A stretch of DNA of 64,000 bases from positions 1 to 64,000 of the forward strand of contig NZ_JTHN01000084.1 of the NCBI RefSeq assembly GCF_001399685.1, given 5' to 3'. A program made the translations under genes and the position numbers. Source of the stretch: Paenibacillus sp. A3. GTDB lineage: Bacteria > Bacillota > Bacilli > Paenibacillales > NBRC-103111. Every line of letters begins with the position of its first letter. Position 1 is the first letter of the stretch. Under the pieces are notes generated by a model that worked only from the letters and a program-made list of their open reading frames with translations, made no database searches and was not told the DNA's origin. This document shows, piece after piece, positions 24,041 through 32,703 of this stretch.

Positions 24041-24892
24041 TTATTGAGGGATGCAGGAGGTAATGGCCTGCTCGAAGGCTTGCTGCAGGCGGCGTGTGAC
24101 CGGACCCGGATTGCCCGAGGCAACGGGAATGCCGTCGACAGAGATGACGGGCGTTACTTCAATGGTCGTACCGGTGACGAACACTTCCTCCGCATGCCGG
24201 AGATCCTCCAGCGTGAACGGCGTTTCGGCAACCGGGATGCCGAGCTCGCGTACCAGACGCAGCGTGACGGCGCGCGTGATCCCGTGCAGGATCAGGTTGT
24301 CGGCGGGATGGGTAATGATCGCGCCTTCTTTCACGATCATCACGTTGGAGGCGCTGCACTCCGTGACCAATCCGCTGCGATGCAAAACGACGTCGTCCGC
24401 GCCTTGATCGAGCGCGTACTGCTTCGCCAACGTGTTGGGCAGCAGGTTAAGCGTCTTCAGATCGCAGCGCAGCCACCGGATATCCTCCATCGTGACGACC
24501 GCGATGCCCTGCTGCATCATGTGAACTGGACGCTTCACCTCGGTCGTATAAGCCATAAGGACAGGCTCGGCTTGAGCGGGAAGTGCATGGGCTCTGGGCG
24601 CTGTACCGCGGGTAATTTGGAGGTAGACGGTACCTTCTATCAGCGAGTTGGCGGCGATTAATTGTTCCAGCTGCTTTTTCAATTCGCTTGAGGCAGCGGG
24701 CAGGTCTATGCGGACGGCGGCCGCCGTGCGCTCCAGCCGTTTGAAATGCGCCTCGGCTTCGAATAATTTGCCTCCGTAGACGCGGAATACTTCATAGATG
24801 CCGTCGCCGAAATAGTACCCGCGGTCGTCCGGCGAGACGCGAACTTCTTCCTTGGGAACGAGTGTGTCTTGGATCAGGTAAATCGGAGTCAT
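24041..24892 (-). CDS. dat: D-amino acid aminotransferase
   Basis: Fold-type IV PLP aminotransferase (283 aa), which makes D-glutamate or D-alanine for the cell wall. Lys146 in CDLKTLNLLPN is the PLP Schiff-base residue; upstream DRGYYFGDGIYEVFRVY and the C-terminal VTGTTIEVTPV are characteristic of D-alanine transaminases rather than branched-chain ones, as is LKTLNLLPN. GGGAGG lies seven bases before ATG 24892. It is monocistronic and faces lipM. In the context of the NRPS at 37 kb no functional link is implied, since that enzyme carries its own epimerase domain. Confidence 0.92.
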   Translation of the reverse strand: MTPIYLIQDTLVPKEEVRVSPDDRGYYFGDGIYEVFRVYGGKLFEAEAHFKRLERTAAAVRIDLPAASSELKKQLEQLIAANSLIEGTVYLQITRGTAPRAHALPAQAEPVLMAYTTEVKRPVHMMQQGIAVVTMEDIRWLRCDLKTLNLLPNTLAKQYALDQGADDVVLHRSGLVTECSASNVMIVKEGAIITHPADNLILHGITRAVTLRLVRELGIPVAETPFTLEDLRHAEEVFVTGTTIEVTPVISVDGIPVASGNPGPVTRRLQQAFEQAITSCIPQ

Positions 24893-24974
24893 GGGTACAC
24901 CTCCCGTGTCATGTAGGTTTTGGAAATGGGAACATACGTTTGATAATGCTGTTGAATTCGGTTATACTATTACT

Positions 24975-25003
24975 AGACTAACAATCGGCTGATTCATTGT
25001 CAA
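24975..25003 (-). promoter_or_regulatory. probable dat promoter
   Basis: On the minus strand TTGACA (25003-24998), 17-base spacer, TAGTCT (24980-24975), about 85 bases before the dat start. Confidence 0.5.
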
Positions 25004-25206
25004 AACGAAGCAAAGGACGGATTTTCAAGGTTAGGTTCAACTTGTTTTTGAGCGTACATAGTTCCAATTTTCCGTCAACTTAGGGTCGGCTTTGTCGAAA
25101 AAGATGAAGATTTCGTCAACGAAAAAGAGAGCCTGACCGCGAAAAAAGAAGCTAGCGGGCTTGTATTCCACACTACGCCGTTAAATCCGCTTTTTGCCTA
25201 TTCGTA

Positions 25207-25255
25207 ACACAATATATTGTATTGTATAATGAATTTCGCATACCAGATATTGTGA
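25207..25255 (+). promoter_or_regulatory. two NrdR boxes flanking the nrdJ promoter
   Basis: Box 1, ACACAATATATTGTAT (25207-25222), matches 15 of 16 positions of the NrdR consensus as I remember it. Box 2 (25240-25255), read on the minus strand as TCACAATATCTGGTAT, matches 13 of 16. They are 33 bases apart, about three helical turns, and bracket a -10 TATAAT (25225-25230). The 24893-25206 stretch upstream holds no other feature I could identify beyond the dat promoter. Confidence 0.78.
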
Positions 25256-25290
25256 TTGATCTTTGAAAATATTTCCGGGAGGTTGTTGTT

Positions 25291-27888
25291 TTGAAGACCG
25301 TGCAGCAGACCAAATTGGAAGGCTTAAGCGAAAAAATATTTCTTGACCGTTATGCGATGAAGGATGCCGATACCCGCAATACGAAAGTGGGAGATACGGT
25401 ATTGGTGCTGACGAAGGACGATCCGAAGTTTCCGGCCAAGGAAGTAGGGGAAGTCATTGAACGTCAAGGAAACCGGGTCAAAGTCAAGCTGCGGAGCGGA
25501 GACGTTGTCGATTCCTCCGTCGAGAAGCTGACGCTGACGCTGGAAAAAACACCGCAGCAAATGTGGGACCGCTTGGCCGCTGCCATGGCTTCCGTGGAAG
25601 CAACTCCGGAGAAACGCAAGGAATGGACGGACAAGTTCCGTTACGTGCTCGACGATTGGAAGCTTGTGCCCGGCGGACGGATCGCCGCAGGAGCGGACGC
25701 AAGCGACGAATTGACGCTGTTCAACTGCTACGTCATCCCGTCCCCGCATGACAGCCGCGGAGGCATCATGGCGACGCTGTCCGAAATGACGGAAATTATG
25801 GCGCGCGGAGGCGGCGTCGGTATTAACCTGTCCTCGCTTCGTCCGCGGCGTTCCGTTGTCAAGGGCGTCAACGGTTCTTCGAGCGGCGCGGTGTCATGGG
25901 GCGGACTGTTCAGCTATACGACCGGCTTGATCGAACAGGGCGGAAGCCGCCGCGGCGCGCTGATGCTGATGATCAACGACTGGCATCCGGATGTGGTCGA
26001 TTTTATTACCGTGAAACAAACGATGGGCCAGATCACAAACGCCAACTTGTCCGTATGCGTCAGCAACGGCTTTATGAAGGCGGTCAAAGAGGATCTGGAT
26101 TGGGAATTGGTCTATCCGGATACGACCGACCCCGAATATGACGAGCTGTGGGACGGCGATTTGGACAAGTGGAGAAAGACCGGCAAAAAAATAAACCATT
26201 ACCGCACGGTCAAAGCGCGCGACGTGTGGCATACGATTATCGAATCCGCATGGAAATCGGCGGAGCCCGGAGTCGTGTTCATGGAATACTATAACCAGAT
26301 GTCCAACAGCTGGTATTTCAACCCTATCATCTGCACGAACCCTTGCGGCGAGCAGGGATTGCCGGCATGGGGCGTATGCAATCTGTCCGCGATCAATCTG
26401 TCCAAGTTTTACGACGAGCATAATCACGATGTGGCTTGGGACGAGCTTGCGAAGGTCGTCCGTTTTTCCACGCGTTTCCTGGATAACGTTATTGACAAAA
26501 CGCCGTATCACTTCGAACAAAACCGGGTGAATCAACAGGGCGAGCGCCGTGTCGGACTCGGCTCCATGGGCCTTGCCGAGCTGATGATTAAGCTGGGCAT
26601 CCGCTACGGCAGTCCGGAATCGCTCGAATTCCTAGATAAGCTGTACGGTTTCATGGCGAAGGAAGCGTACTTGGCTTCTGCCGATATCGCGGAAGAGAAA
26701 GGCTCCTTCAAGCAGTTCCAAGCGGAACCGTTCCTGCAGAGCGGCTTCATGAAGCATATGACGTCCGTCTTCCCGGAAGTGGGCGCCACCATCCAGAAGA
26801 AGGGCATGCGCAACGTCACGGTCATTACCCAAGCGCCGACAGGCAGCACGGGAACGATGGTAGGCACCTCGACGGGGATCGAGCCGTACTTTGCGTTCGA
26901 GTACTACCGTCAAAGCCGTCTCGGCTTCGACAAGCAGTACGTGCCGATCGCTCAGGAATGGAAGGATCGGCATCCGAACGAAGAGCTGCCGGACTATTTC
27001 GTAACGGCCATGGATTTGTCCGCGGAAGATCATATTCGCGCACAGGCCGCCATTCAAAAATGGGTGGACAGCTCGATCTCCAAGACGGCGAACTGCCCGT
27101 CCGACTTTACGGTTGAAGAAACGAAGCAGTTGTACGAGCTTGCCTTCGATCTGGGCTGCAAAGGCGTGACGATCTATCGGGACGGCAGCCGCGACGTGCA
27201 GGTGCTGAGCACGGAGAAGAAGGAAGAGAAGGCTGCGGAAGCGAAGCCGGCGGCACAACCGGTGGCAGCCGAGCCATCCGCTGCGGGCGAGGAGAACTCT
27301 CTTACCAACCTGTCCCAATCGTTGGCAGTCAACATTGACGCCAAGACAGAGCAGGTGTTCGACAAGGAATACAAGCGCCGGCCGCAGGCTCTGCGTGGGG
27401 CGACGTATAAATTCAACACCCCGTTCGGGATGGCTTACATTACGATCAACGATATGAACGGCAGCCCGAGCGAAATATTCTTGAACGTCGGCAAAGCGGG
27501 TTCCGATGTCTTCGCGATGTCCGAAGCGCTCGGACGCGTCTGCTCGCTGTTCCTGCGCTACGGCGATCATGGCAACAAGGTGCAGCTGCTGATCAAGCAC
27601 CTCAAGGGCATCGGAGGCTCCGGCGCGATCGGCTTCGGCGCGAACCGCGTCGAATCGATTGCCGACGCTGTCGCCAAGGCGCTCGAAATGCACGGCGATT
27701 TCTCCCATAGCGCGGATGACTACATCACTGCCACGCAGGAGGTCGTGATGGAAACGACCGCTCAATACGCGGTAACACGCAGCGCGGCCATGTCTCTTGA
27801 CCTGTGCCCGTCCTGCGGCTCGGCTTCGCTGATTAACAGCGAAGGTTGTAAAAATTGCAGCAACTGCGGATACAGCCGCTGCAGCTAG
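25291..27888 (+). CDS. nrdJ: adenosylcobalamin-dependent (class II) ribonucleotide reductase
   Basis: Oxygen-independent reductase making deoxyribonucleotides (865 aa). Core motifs: LFNCYVIPSPHDS with the first redox Cys, MARGGGVGINLSSLRPR, SSGAVSW, ICTNPCGEQGLPAWGVCNLSA in two parts with the radical Cys and catalytic Glu, and TQAPTGSTGTM. Residues about 30-85 form a small beta-rich insert (KVGDTVLVLTKDD onward) ahead of the usual start of homology. A TSCPD-type domain and a C-terminal zinc-ribbon-like CPSC...CKNCSNCGYSRC tail, likely the thiol relay, close the protein. The TTG start has GGGAGG eight bases upstream. Tandem NrdR boxes indicate repression at high dATP/ATP. Confidence 0.95.
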   Translation: MKTVQQTKLEGLSEKIFLDRYAMKDADTRNTKVGDTVLVLTKDDPKFPAKEVGEVIERQGNRVKVKLRSGDVVDSSVEKLTLTLEKTPQQMWDRLAAAMASVEATPEKRKEWTDKFRYVLDDWKLVPGGRIAAGADASDELTLFNCYVIPSPHDSRGGIMATLSEMTEIMARGGGVGINLSSLRPRRSVVKGVNGSSSGAVSWGGLFSYTTGLIEQGGSRRGALMLMINDWHPDVVDFITVKQTMGQITNANLSVCVSNGFMKAVKEDLDWELVYPDTTDPEYDELWDGDLDKWRKTGKKINHYRTVKARDVWHTIIESAWKSAEPGVVFMEYYNQMSNSWYFNPIICTNPCGEQGLPAWGVCNLSAINLSKFYDEHNHDVAWDELAKVVRFSTRFLDNVIDKTPYHFEQNRVNQQGERRVGLGSMGLAELMIKLGIRYGSPESLEFLDKLYGFMAKEAYLASADIAEEKGSFKQFQAEPFLQSGFMKHMTSVFPEVGATIQKKGMRNVTVITQAPTGSTGTMVGTSTGIEPYFAFEYYRQSRLGFDKQYVPIAQEWKDRHPNEELPDYFVTAMDLSAEDHIRAQAAIQKWVDSSISKTANCPSDFTVEETKQLYELAFDLGCKGVTIYRDGSRDVQVLSTEKKEEKAAEAKPAAQPVAAEPSAAGEENSLTNLSQSLAVNIDAKTEQVFDKEYKRRPQALRGATYKFNTPFGMAYITINDMNGSPSEIFLNVGKAGSDVFAMSEALGRVCSLFLRYGDHGNKVQLLIKHLKGIGGSGAIGFGANRVESIADAVAKALEMHGDFSHSADDYITATQEVVMETTAQYAVTRSAAMSLDLCPSCGSASLINSEGCKNCSNCGYSRCS

Positions 27889-27895
27889 GGAAAGA

Positions 27896-27918
27896 GGCCC
27901 TCGGGCCTCTTTTTTGTG
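27896..27918 (+). terminator. nrdJ terminator
   Basis: GAGGCCC/GGGCCTC perfect stem with a two-base loop, then TTTTTTG. Confidence 0.88.
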
Positions 27919-27967
27919 TGTTGTGTTGTTGTTGTTGTTGGCGGACCGTTGTAGGTCTAGGGACGGG

Positions 27968-28174
27968 TCAAGGGATCACACTACCAGACACGAGTGGATG
28001 GCGAGGACGGGGATGTGGGGTCACGGCGACCGTGTCGAGCGCGAGCGTCAGACGCCGCGCGAGTTGCTCCATGTCGGTGTCCTTGACGACCAGCGCGTTG
28101 TAGAGCAGGTGGCCGGTCAGCGACTACTGGGTGCAGTAGACCTGCACGTCCACCGTGGACGCGCCCGACCACAG
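27968..28174 (-). pseudogene. decayed GC-rich coding fragment of foreign composition
   Basis: One minus-strand frame reads LWSGASTVDVQVYCTQ, an in-frame TAG, then SLTGHLLYNALVVKDTDMEQ and LARRLTLALDTVAVTPHP before a TGA at 27970-27968. Codon choice is dominated by GTC, GTG, CTC and GCG and the GC content is far above the flanks, as in actinobacterial genes. There is no start codon or ribosome site. The fragment is too short for me to assign a family. The nearby 27919-27966 sequence contains (GTT)5 and nothing else recognisable. Confidence 0.4.
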
Positions 28175-28210
28175 CCCGTGTCGTGCTCGGCGACGTGCTG
28201 CAGCGATTAA

Positions 28211-28381
28211 ATCGGCGGAGACGGTCTGAATCCCAAACCTGCCGATTGTGATATCGGCTCAGTACAGCTCGAATCCGTTCGCTTCCTTCTTGAAGAGATG
28301 AATCTATTGTCATTCGAGTTATTCGACGTTATAGTTGCCTTTTATGAGGCAAATCAAGGCTGTGGGCGGTCAATTTGTTAG
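28211..28381 (+). other. coding-like remnant (56 codons, no start)
   Basis: Open frame from a TAA to TAG 28379-28381 with protein-like composition: GGDGLNPKPADCDIGSVQLE, then SVRFLLEEMNLLSFELFDVI and VAFYEANQGCGRSIC. There is no ATG/GTG/TTG with a ribosome site near its beginning. It may be the tail of a broken gene or a chance frame. The rest of this gap (28382-28526) shows no further feature. Confidence 0.3.
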
Positions 28382-28526
28382 CTTTCTCAAAATGTTTGTA
28401 GAAAGCCTCCCAAACGTGGAAAATTAGGATGAAATTCAAGGGATTTTTGAAACCATTTGTGTGTTGGAAAACTTCGCCCTAGCCGCGCGGCGATTCTACA
28501 TTTCCTATTGAAAGCAGGTACAGAAC

Positions 28527-30350
28527 ATGAGCAATGCCAAGGAAACCCCCATACATAAGCTGATTGCCGATATTTTCAATACACTGGCTTTTACTTACAG
28601 GCAAGTTTTCATTTTCGAGCTGTTGTATAAGGCACTCACGCTATTCATATTTATTCCGGCGATTTCTTTCATTTTCCACAGGCTTCTCCGCTTGGGCGGA
28701 TATGTCGGTGCGACGAATTATGAGCTGCTGAATTTCGTTGTGAGCCGATACGGTTTACTATGCATGCTTATTTTGATTCCGGCCGCTACGGTATTGATAT
28801 TTTTGGAATTTTCGGTTTTGGTGATCATTTCGTACTACGGGCAAAAGAAACAAAGAATCGGGCTTACCCCGGCATTTCTGCAATCCGTGGCCTATCTTCC
28901 GTCGCTTTTCAAATATGGCTTTGTTGGCTGGGCCTTTTACTTACTGCTGGTCCTCCCTTTGCTAAGTTCGGGCGGCGGATCCACCCTGTTGCCTACCCTG
29001 CAAATTCCGAATTTTATTTCGGGAGAGCTGTTGAAAACGGGCTGGGGCACGCTGCTCTATATAGGGCTGTTCGCCGTCATGACCTTTTTCAATATCCGGT
29101 GGATCTTCCTGCTTCATGTAATCGTCATTGAGGGAACAAGCAGCTTCCGGCAAGCCGCTAAAAAAAGCGCAGCTATCCTGAAAAAAAGCTATATCCGAAT
29201 GTTTGTGGTGCTGCTGTGCATTTCTCTTTTGTTTGCAGTCGTCGTTGTCTTGATTCTGGCCGCGGTGATTCTCATTTATATCGTGCTGCCTCAAGAGACA
29301 GCTTTTGCTGAAATTGCGTGGTTCATCGTATCGAAGAGCGCCGTCATTTCTTTGTACCTTGCTACCTTGTTTGTAACGCCGCTTTACATTACAACGCTCA
29401 CCAGAATCTACATAGCCAAAGCGGACCCGGATCATACCGTCCTGCAAATGCCCAACTGGAGTGCCATTGAAAACCGCTCCTACCAAAGCTGCGGTCTGTT
29501 TCACAAGCATAAACGAAAGCTGATCGTACTCGGACTGATCATCGCCTTCGCAACGGCACTCGTTCTGGTTCCGGCCCTCAGCGATATCCAGCCAAGCGAT
29601 CAAAAAGTAACGGTGATGGCCCATCGCGGCTATATTTCGAAAGGCCCCGAGAATACGATCAAAGCGATGCAAGGTGCTATAGACGCCCATGCGGATTATG
29701 CGGAAATCGACATATTGGAAACGAAGGACGGGGAGCTCGCAGTCATTCACGACACCAATCTGAAAAGACTGACAGGCAGCGACACGGAAGTGTACGATCT
29801 GACGATGGCTGAACTACGGAAGCTGGAAGTGAAACAAGGGAATTTCACAAGCCAAATCAGCAGTCTTGCGGAAGTAATGAACGCCGCTCGCGGAAAAATC
29901 AAGCTGAATATTGAAGTAAAAACGCACGGAAAAGAACGTAATTTAGTAAATACGTTCATTAAGACCATTCGCGAAAATGATTTTCAGACGCATTGTGTCG
30001 TGCAATCGCTGGATTATGAAATCGTGCAAAAGATCAAAGCCGCGGAGCCGACGCTTCAGGTCGGCTTCATCATGTTCGCCGGAGTCCCCGATATAGGACA
30101 GATCCGCGCCGATTTTGTCGTGATGGAAGAATATATGGTCAACGAATCGATTGTCGCTTCGGCCAAGCTGCATAACAAACCGATCTATGTATGGACGGTG
30201 AACGACAGGGATAGTATGGAACGATTTATCGGCATGGGGGTTGACGGGATCATTACGGATTATCCGGAAGATGCGATCTCCGTTGTGGAAGAACTGCGCA
30301 GCGGATATCTTGTTCCCCTCCTAAGGTGGCTCAACATCTTGCGGATTTAA
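28527..30350 (+). CDS. membrane glycerophosphodiester phosphodiesterase
   Basis: 607 aa in two parts. Residues 1-350 hold about eight hydrophobic segments, matching the membrane domain found upstream of GDPD domains in Bacillota. Residues about 360-595 are a GDPD domain: MAHRGYISKGPENT with the catalytic His366 and Arg, AEIDILETKDGELAVIHD with metal ligands Glu and Asp, then LNIEVKTHGKE and YVWTVNDRDSMERF. The catalytic domain would hydrolyse glycerophosphodiesters from lipid or teichoic-acid turnover to glycerol-3-phosphate and an alcohol. Position relative to the last membrane segment (near 330-350) suggests it faces the outside, but that needs topology data. It is monocistronic, ended by the terminator at 30426. 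Confidence 0.92.
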   Translation: MSNAKETPIHKLIADIFNTLAFTYRQVFIFELLYKALTLFIFIPAISFIFHRLLRLGGYVGATNYELLNFVVSRYGLLCMLILIPAATVLIFLEFSVLVIISYYGQKKQRIGLTPAFLQSVAYLPSLFKYGFVGWAFYLLLVLPLLSSGGGSTLLPTLQIPNFISGELLKTGWGTLLYIGLFAVMTFFNIRWIFLLHVIVIEGTSSFRQAAKKSAAILKKSYIRMFVVLLCISLLFAVVVVLILAAVILIYIVLPQETAFAEIAWFIVSKSAVISLYLATLFVTPLYITTLTRIYIAKADPDHTVLQMPNWSAIENRSYQSCGLFHKHKRKLIVLGLIIAFATALVLVPALSDIQPSDQKVTVMAHRGYISKGPENTIKAMQGAIDAHADYAEIDILETKDGELAVIHDTNLKRLTGSDTEVYDLTMAELRKLEVKQGNFTSQISSLAEVMNAARGKIKLNIEVKTHGKERNLVNTFIKTIRENDFQTHCVVQSLDYEIVQKIKAAEPTLQVGFIMFAGVPDIGQIRADFVVMEEYMVNESIVASAKLHNKPIYVWTVNDRDSMERFIGMGVDGIITDYPEDAISVVEELRSGYLVPLLRWLNILRI

Positions 30351-30425
30351 ACAGGAGACGGAAGTCAGGGGGCGGCGGCGCGTATTGCGGACAGGTTGTG
30401 TCAAGGACATAGCTCTTGACAGCCA

Positions 30426-30462
30426 GAAAGCCCACTTCACCTCACGAGTGGGCTTTCTTTCG
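30426..30462 (+). terminator. terminator, probably bidirectional
   Basis: AGAAAGCCCAC and GTGGGCTTTCT pair perfectly, followed by TTCGTTTGG; it separates the GDPD gene from the convergent ABC operon. Confidence 0.83.
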
Positions 30463-30526
30463 TTTGGAACGTTGCTCGTCCGCTCCGATATTGACCGCGG
30501 CTCCTTGCACTCTTTTGCGTCTGGTT

Positions 30527-31210
30527 TTAGTGCGTTCTTCCCCTGGTAAAAAGCCAGCCACCGGCCACGAAAACGAAATAAAGTATAAGATTAAATCCGA
30601 CGCCCGCCGGCAGCGAGCTGTTGAATAACAGTGCTTTGAAAAAAAAGACGACATGAACGCGCAGCGAAGGAATCGCCGTTCCGATCGGGATCGCCGCAAT
30701 GAGCAGCGCCCACAGCAGCCAACCGACAGGGTGGTAGGAACCGGAGATCAGCATGCTCAGAAGCGCCATCACCATCAAATAAAAGGCGGTTTGGTAAAGA
30801 AAAGAACCTGCCAAGCCAAAGTCAACCCAATGAAACGCTTCAATCAGATCAACGGTATTCGTATAATTCCGGATCACGCCCACTTCAAGCTCAAACCATA
30901 AAGAATTGAACAAAGCGATGGCTGCTGCCCAGATGGCAAAGACGAATTGAAGTCCCTTAAAATATTGCTCTCGGCTTGCGCCCAAATGTACGATGCGTTT
31001 GTAATAACTGAGCGGCAGCACGATAGCGATAAGGAGCAAAATGAGGATTAGCATGTTGCCGTCCGAAAGGATGGTATTTTGGCTGCTGTCTATAAAGAGG
31101 CTAACAATGAATTCTGCCAGCCTTCCAAGCAGGATAAGAATAATGACGCCCCAGATGTAAATCCTCATTTGCAAATAGGTTGCCTTTAAATGAACGGCCC
31201 ATGCGCCCAA
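30527..31210 (-). CDS. integral membrane protein, ABC permease of a YtrA/YtrB-type operon
   Basis: 227-residue protein with about six hydrophobic helices, for example YIWGVIILILLGRLAEF, MLILILLLIAIVLPLSYY and AFYLMVMALLSMLISGSY. No sequence signature is visible, but it follows an ABC ATPase by one base after the stop and is the last gene of the GntR-ABC operon, so it is the likely membrane partner. TTG 31210 is the start; GGAGG lies eight bases upstream inside the ATPase stop region. Export of an antibiotic or membrane-active compound, or cell-envelope stress response, is the usual role of such operons (inference). Confidence 0.75.
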   Translation of the reverse strand: MGAWAVHLKATYLQMRIYIWGVIILILLGRLAEFIVSLFIDSSQNTILSDGNMLILILLLIAIVLPLSYYKRIVHLGASREQYFKGLQFVFAIWAAAIALFNSLWFELEVGVIRNYTNTVDLIEAFHWVDFGLAGSFLYQTAFYLMVMALLSMLISGSYHPVGWLLWALLIAAIPIGTAIPSLRVHVVFFFKALLFNSSLPAGVGFNLILYFVFVAGGWLFTRGRTH

Positions 31211-31211
31211 T

Positions 31212-32081
31212 TTAGTGACCTCCTTCGATCAAATACGAGAAAAACTTTTGAAGTGTCAGATTTTCAATCGAAATGTCCATCTCGCGCGCCTGTTGCATGT
31301 CCCCATCGTCCAACTTTTCGTAAATAGCGGCAAGTGTGCCGCGGCCATAGGTTTCCGTATATAATACTCGCTTTCCGGCTGTAAACGAAGCCACCGCTTC
31401 CGAATTTCCCCGGATCAGATGAGCTGCCATACGTATCCGATCCATTTCATCATGAAGCAGGAGGGAGCCGGCTTCAATAATGTAAACTTTTTCGGCGACT
31501 GTGGCGATTTCGTCAATCAAATGCGTAGACAGTAAAATCGTGCGAGGGTGATTGGCATAATCCTCCAGAAGCGCCTTGTAAAATCTTTCCCGCATCAAGA
31601 CATCGAGTCCGAGCACCGGCTCGTCGTATAACGTCAGCGATGCCCGGCTGGCCAGACCGATGATATTTCCTACGAGCGATTCCGTGCCTCTTGATAGCTG
31701 TCTGATTTTTTTGTGCGGATCAAGCCGAAACGTCTCGAGCAGCTCGTGAGCGAACGTCCAGTCCCAATTTGGATGAAAATTCGCAGCAAACTGCAAAACC
31801 TCGATAACCCGCGCTCCTCCGAAGTGTTTGTTTTTCTCGCGTACGAAACAGAAATCCTTCGGAAGTTCTCCTTTGCCCAGCTTTTTTCCTCTTACCTCGA
31901 TTGTGCCGCAGTTCGGGAAGATTCCGCCTGCGATCATGTTAAGCAACGTCGTTTTGCCGGCGCCGTTTCGCCCGAGCAAGCCGTAAATGACGTTTTCCTC
32001 GAGCTGCAGATCCAGATTCCGCAATGCGTATGTACGACCGTATTTTTTGTTTAAATTGCCGCAAGTCAATGCTATGCTCAC
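31212..32081 (-). CDS. ABC transporter ATPase, YtrB-like
   Basis: 289-residue nucleotide-binding subunit. Walker A GRNGAGKTT is at residues 37-45. The signature motif is degenerate, LSRGTESLV instead of LSGGQ, a feature I associate with YtrB-type ATPases. Walker B is LTLYDEPVLGLD and the H-loop is LLSTHLIDE. The last 70 residues form an extra C-terminal domain. It starts at GTG 32081 behind AAAGGA, seven bases after the regulator gene, and overlaps nothing. Together with the GntR regulator and membrane protein it forms a three-gene operon on the minus strand. Confidence 0.9.
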   Translation of the reverse strand: MSIALTCGNLNKKYGRTYALRNLDLQLEENVIYGLLGRNGAGKTTLLNMIAGGIFPNCGTIEVRGKKLGKGELPKDFCFVREKNKHFGGARVIEVLQFAANFHPNWDWTFAHELLETFRLDPHKKIRQLSRGTESLVGNIIGLASRASLTLYDEPVLGLDVLMRERFYKALLEDYANHPRTILLSTHLIDEIATVAEKVYIIEAGSLLLHDEMDRIRMAAHLIRGNSEAVASFTAGKRVLYTETYGRGTLAAIYEKLDDGDMQQAREMDISIENLTLQKFFSYLIEGGH

Positions 32082-32088
32082 GGTTTGC

Positions 32089-32457
32089 TCATTCCTTTCT
32101 CAACTGTTTGATCATGTCCATGATCTCTTCGGTTGTCAGCCCGAGCTTATCGGCTTCATTCAGCAGATTGGACAACAGTTCCTTGTAGAAACGATCTCTT
32201 CGCCTCATCTGAATCTTCTGCTTCGCTTCAGTCGCGACATACATACCAAGGCCTCTTTTTTTATACAGGATACCTTCATTGACGAGCAGGCCGATCCCCT
32301 TCACTACGGTCGCCGGATTAATTTGAAACAGTTGAGAAAATTGCGCCACAGAAAGAATTTGCTCGTCCACACGGAAAGTGCCGTTCAGAATATCGTCCTC
32401 AATGATGTTGGCTACTTGTTGAAAAATAGGTTGCTTATCGTCGAAAGTGATGTTCAT
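32089..32457 (-). CDS. GntR-family repressor, YtrA subfamily
   Basis: 122 residues, the short YtrA form: an N-terminal winged helix (QPIFQQVANIIEDDILNGTF, then LFQINPATVVKGIGLLVNEG with the recognition helix) followed by only two C-terminal helices for dimerisation. Unlike other GntR proteins it has no effector domain. It heads the ABC operon. The 22-base dyad GTATG-12-CATAC overlapping its own -10 region occurs again at the divergent ABC exporter promoter, so it probably represses both operons. Inducers of this class are usually cell-wall-active antibiotics (known for YtrA of Bacillus). Confidence 0.92.
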   Translation of the reverse strand: MNITFDDKQPIFQQVANIIEDDILNGTFRVDEQILSVAQFSQLFQINPATVVKGIGLLVNEGILYKKRGLGMYVATEAKQKIQMRRRDRFYKELLSNLLNEADKLGLTTEEIMDMIKQLRKE

Positions 32458-32478
32458 TGCCCCACCTTCAGTGTATCG

Positions 32479-32527
32479 GTATGTTATCCATCCAGCATAC
32501 CATAATTTATATGCAAACCATTGTCAA
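32479..32527 (-). promoter_or_regulatory. promoter and GntR operator of the ytrA-like operon
   Basis: Minus-strand TTGACA (32527-32522), 17-base spacer, TATGGT (32504-32499). The operator dyad GTATG-N12-CATAC spans 32479-32500 and overlaps the last two bases of the -10 box. Confidence 0.78.
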
Positions 32528-32576
32528 TAACCGATCGTTCGATCGAGAAGAGGGGGGCGAATCGGGCAGTATTTTA

Positions 32577-32636
32577 TTGACAATGATTTGAGCATGCATT
32601 ATAGTATGCTACATTAGTAACATACTAGTATGCTAA
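32577..32636 (+). promoter_or_regulatory. promoter and GntR operator of the MacB-like ABC transporter
   Basis: TTGACA (32577-32582), 17-base spacer, TATAGT (32600-32605). The dyad GTATG-N12-CATAC at 32604-32625 has the same arms, the same spacing and the same two-base overlap with the -10 as at the divergent promoter. TAGTATGCTA is also directly repeated at 32602 and 32627. Confidence 0.78.
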
Positions 32637-32703
32637 GCGAAGAAAAATTGGCAAATGAGAACTTACGAAGTTTCAATAATTGTTATACGAGGAGATGTAA
32701 AAA

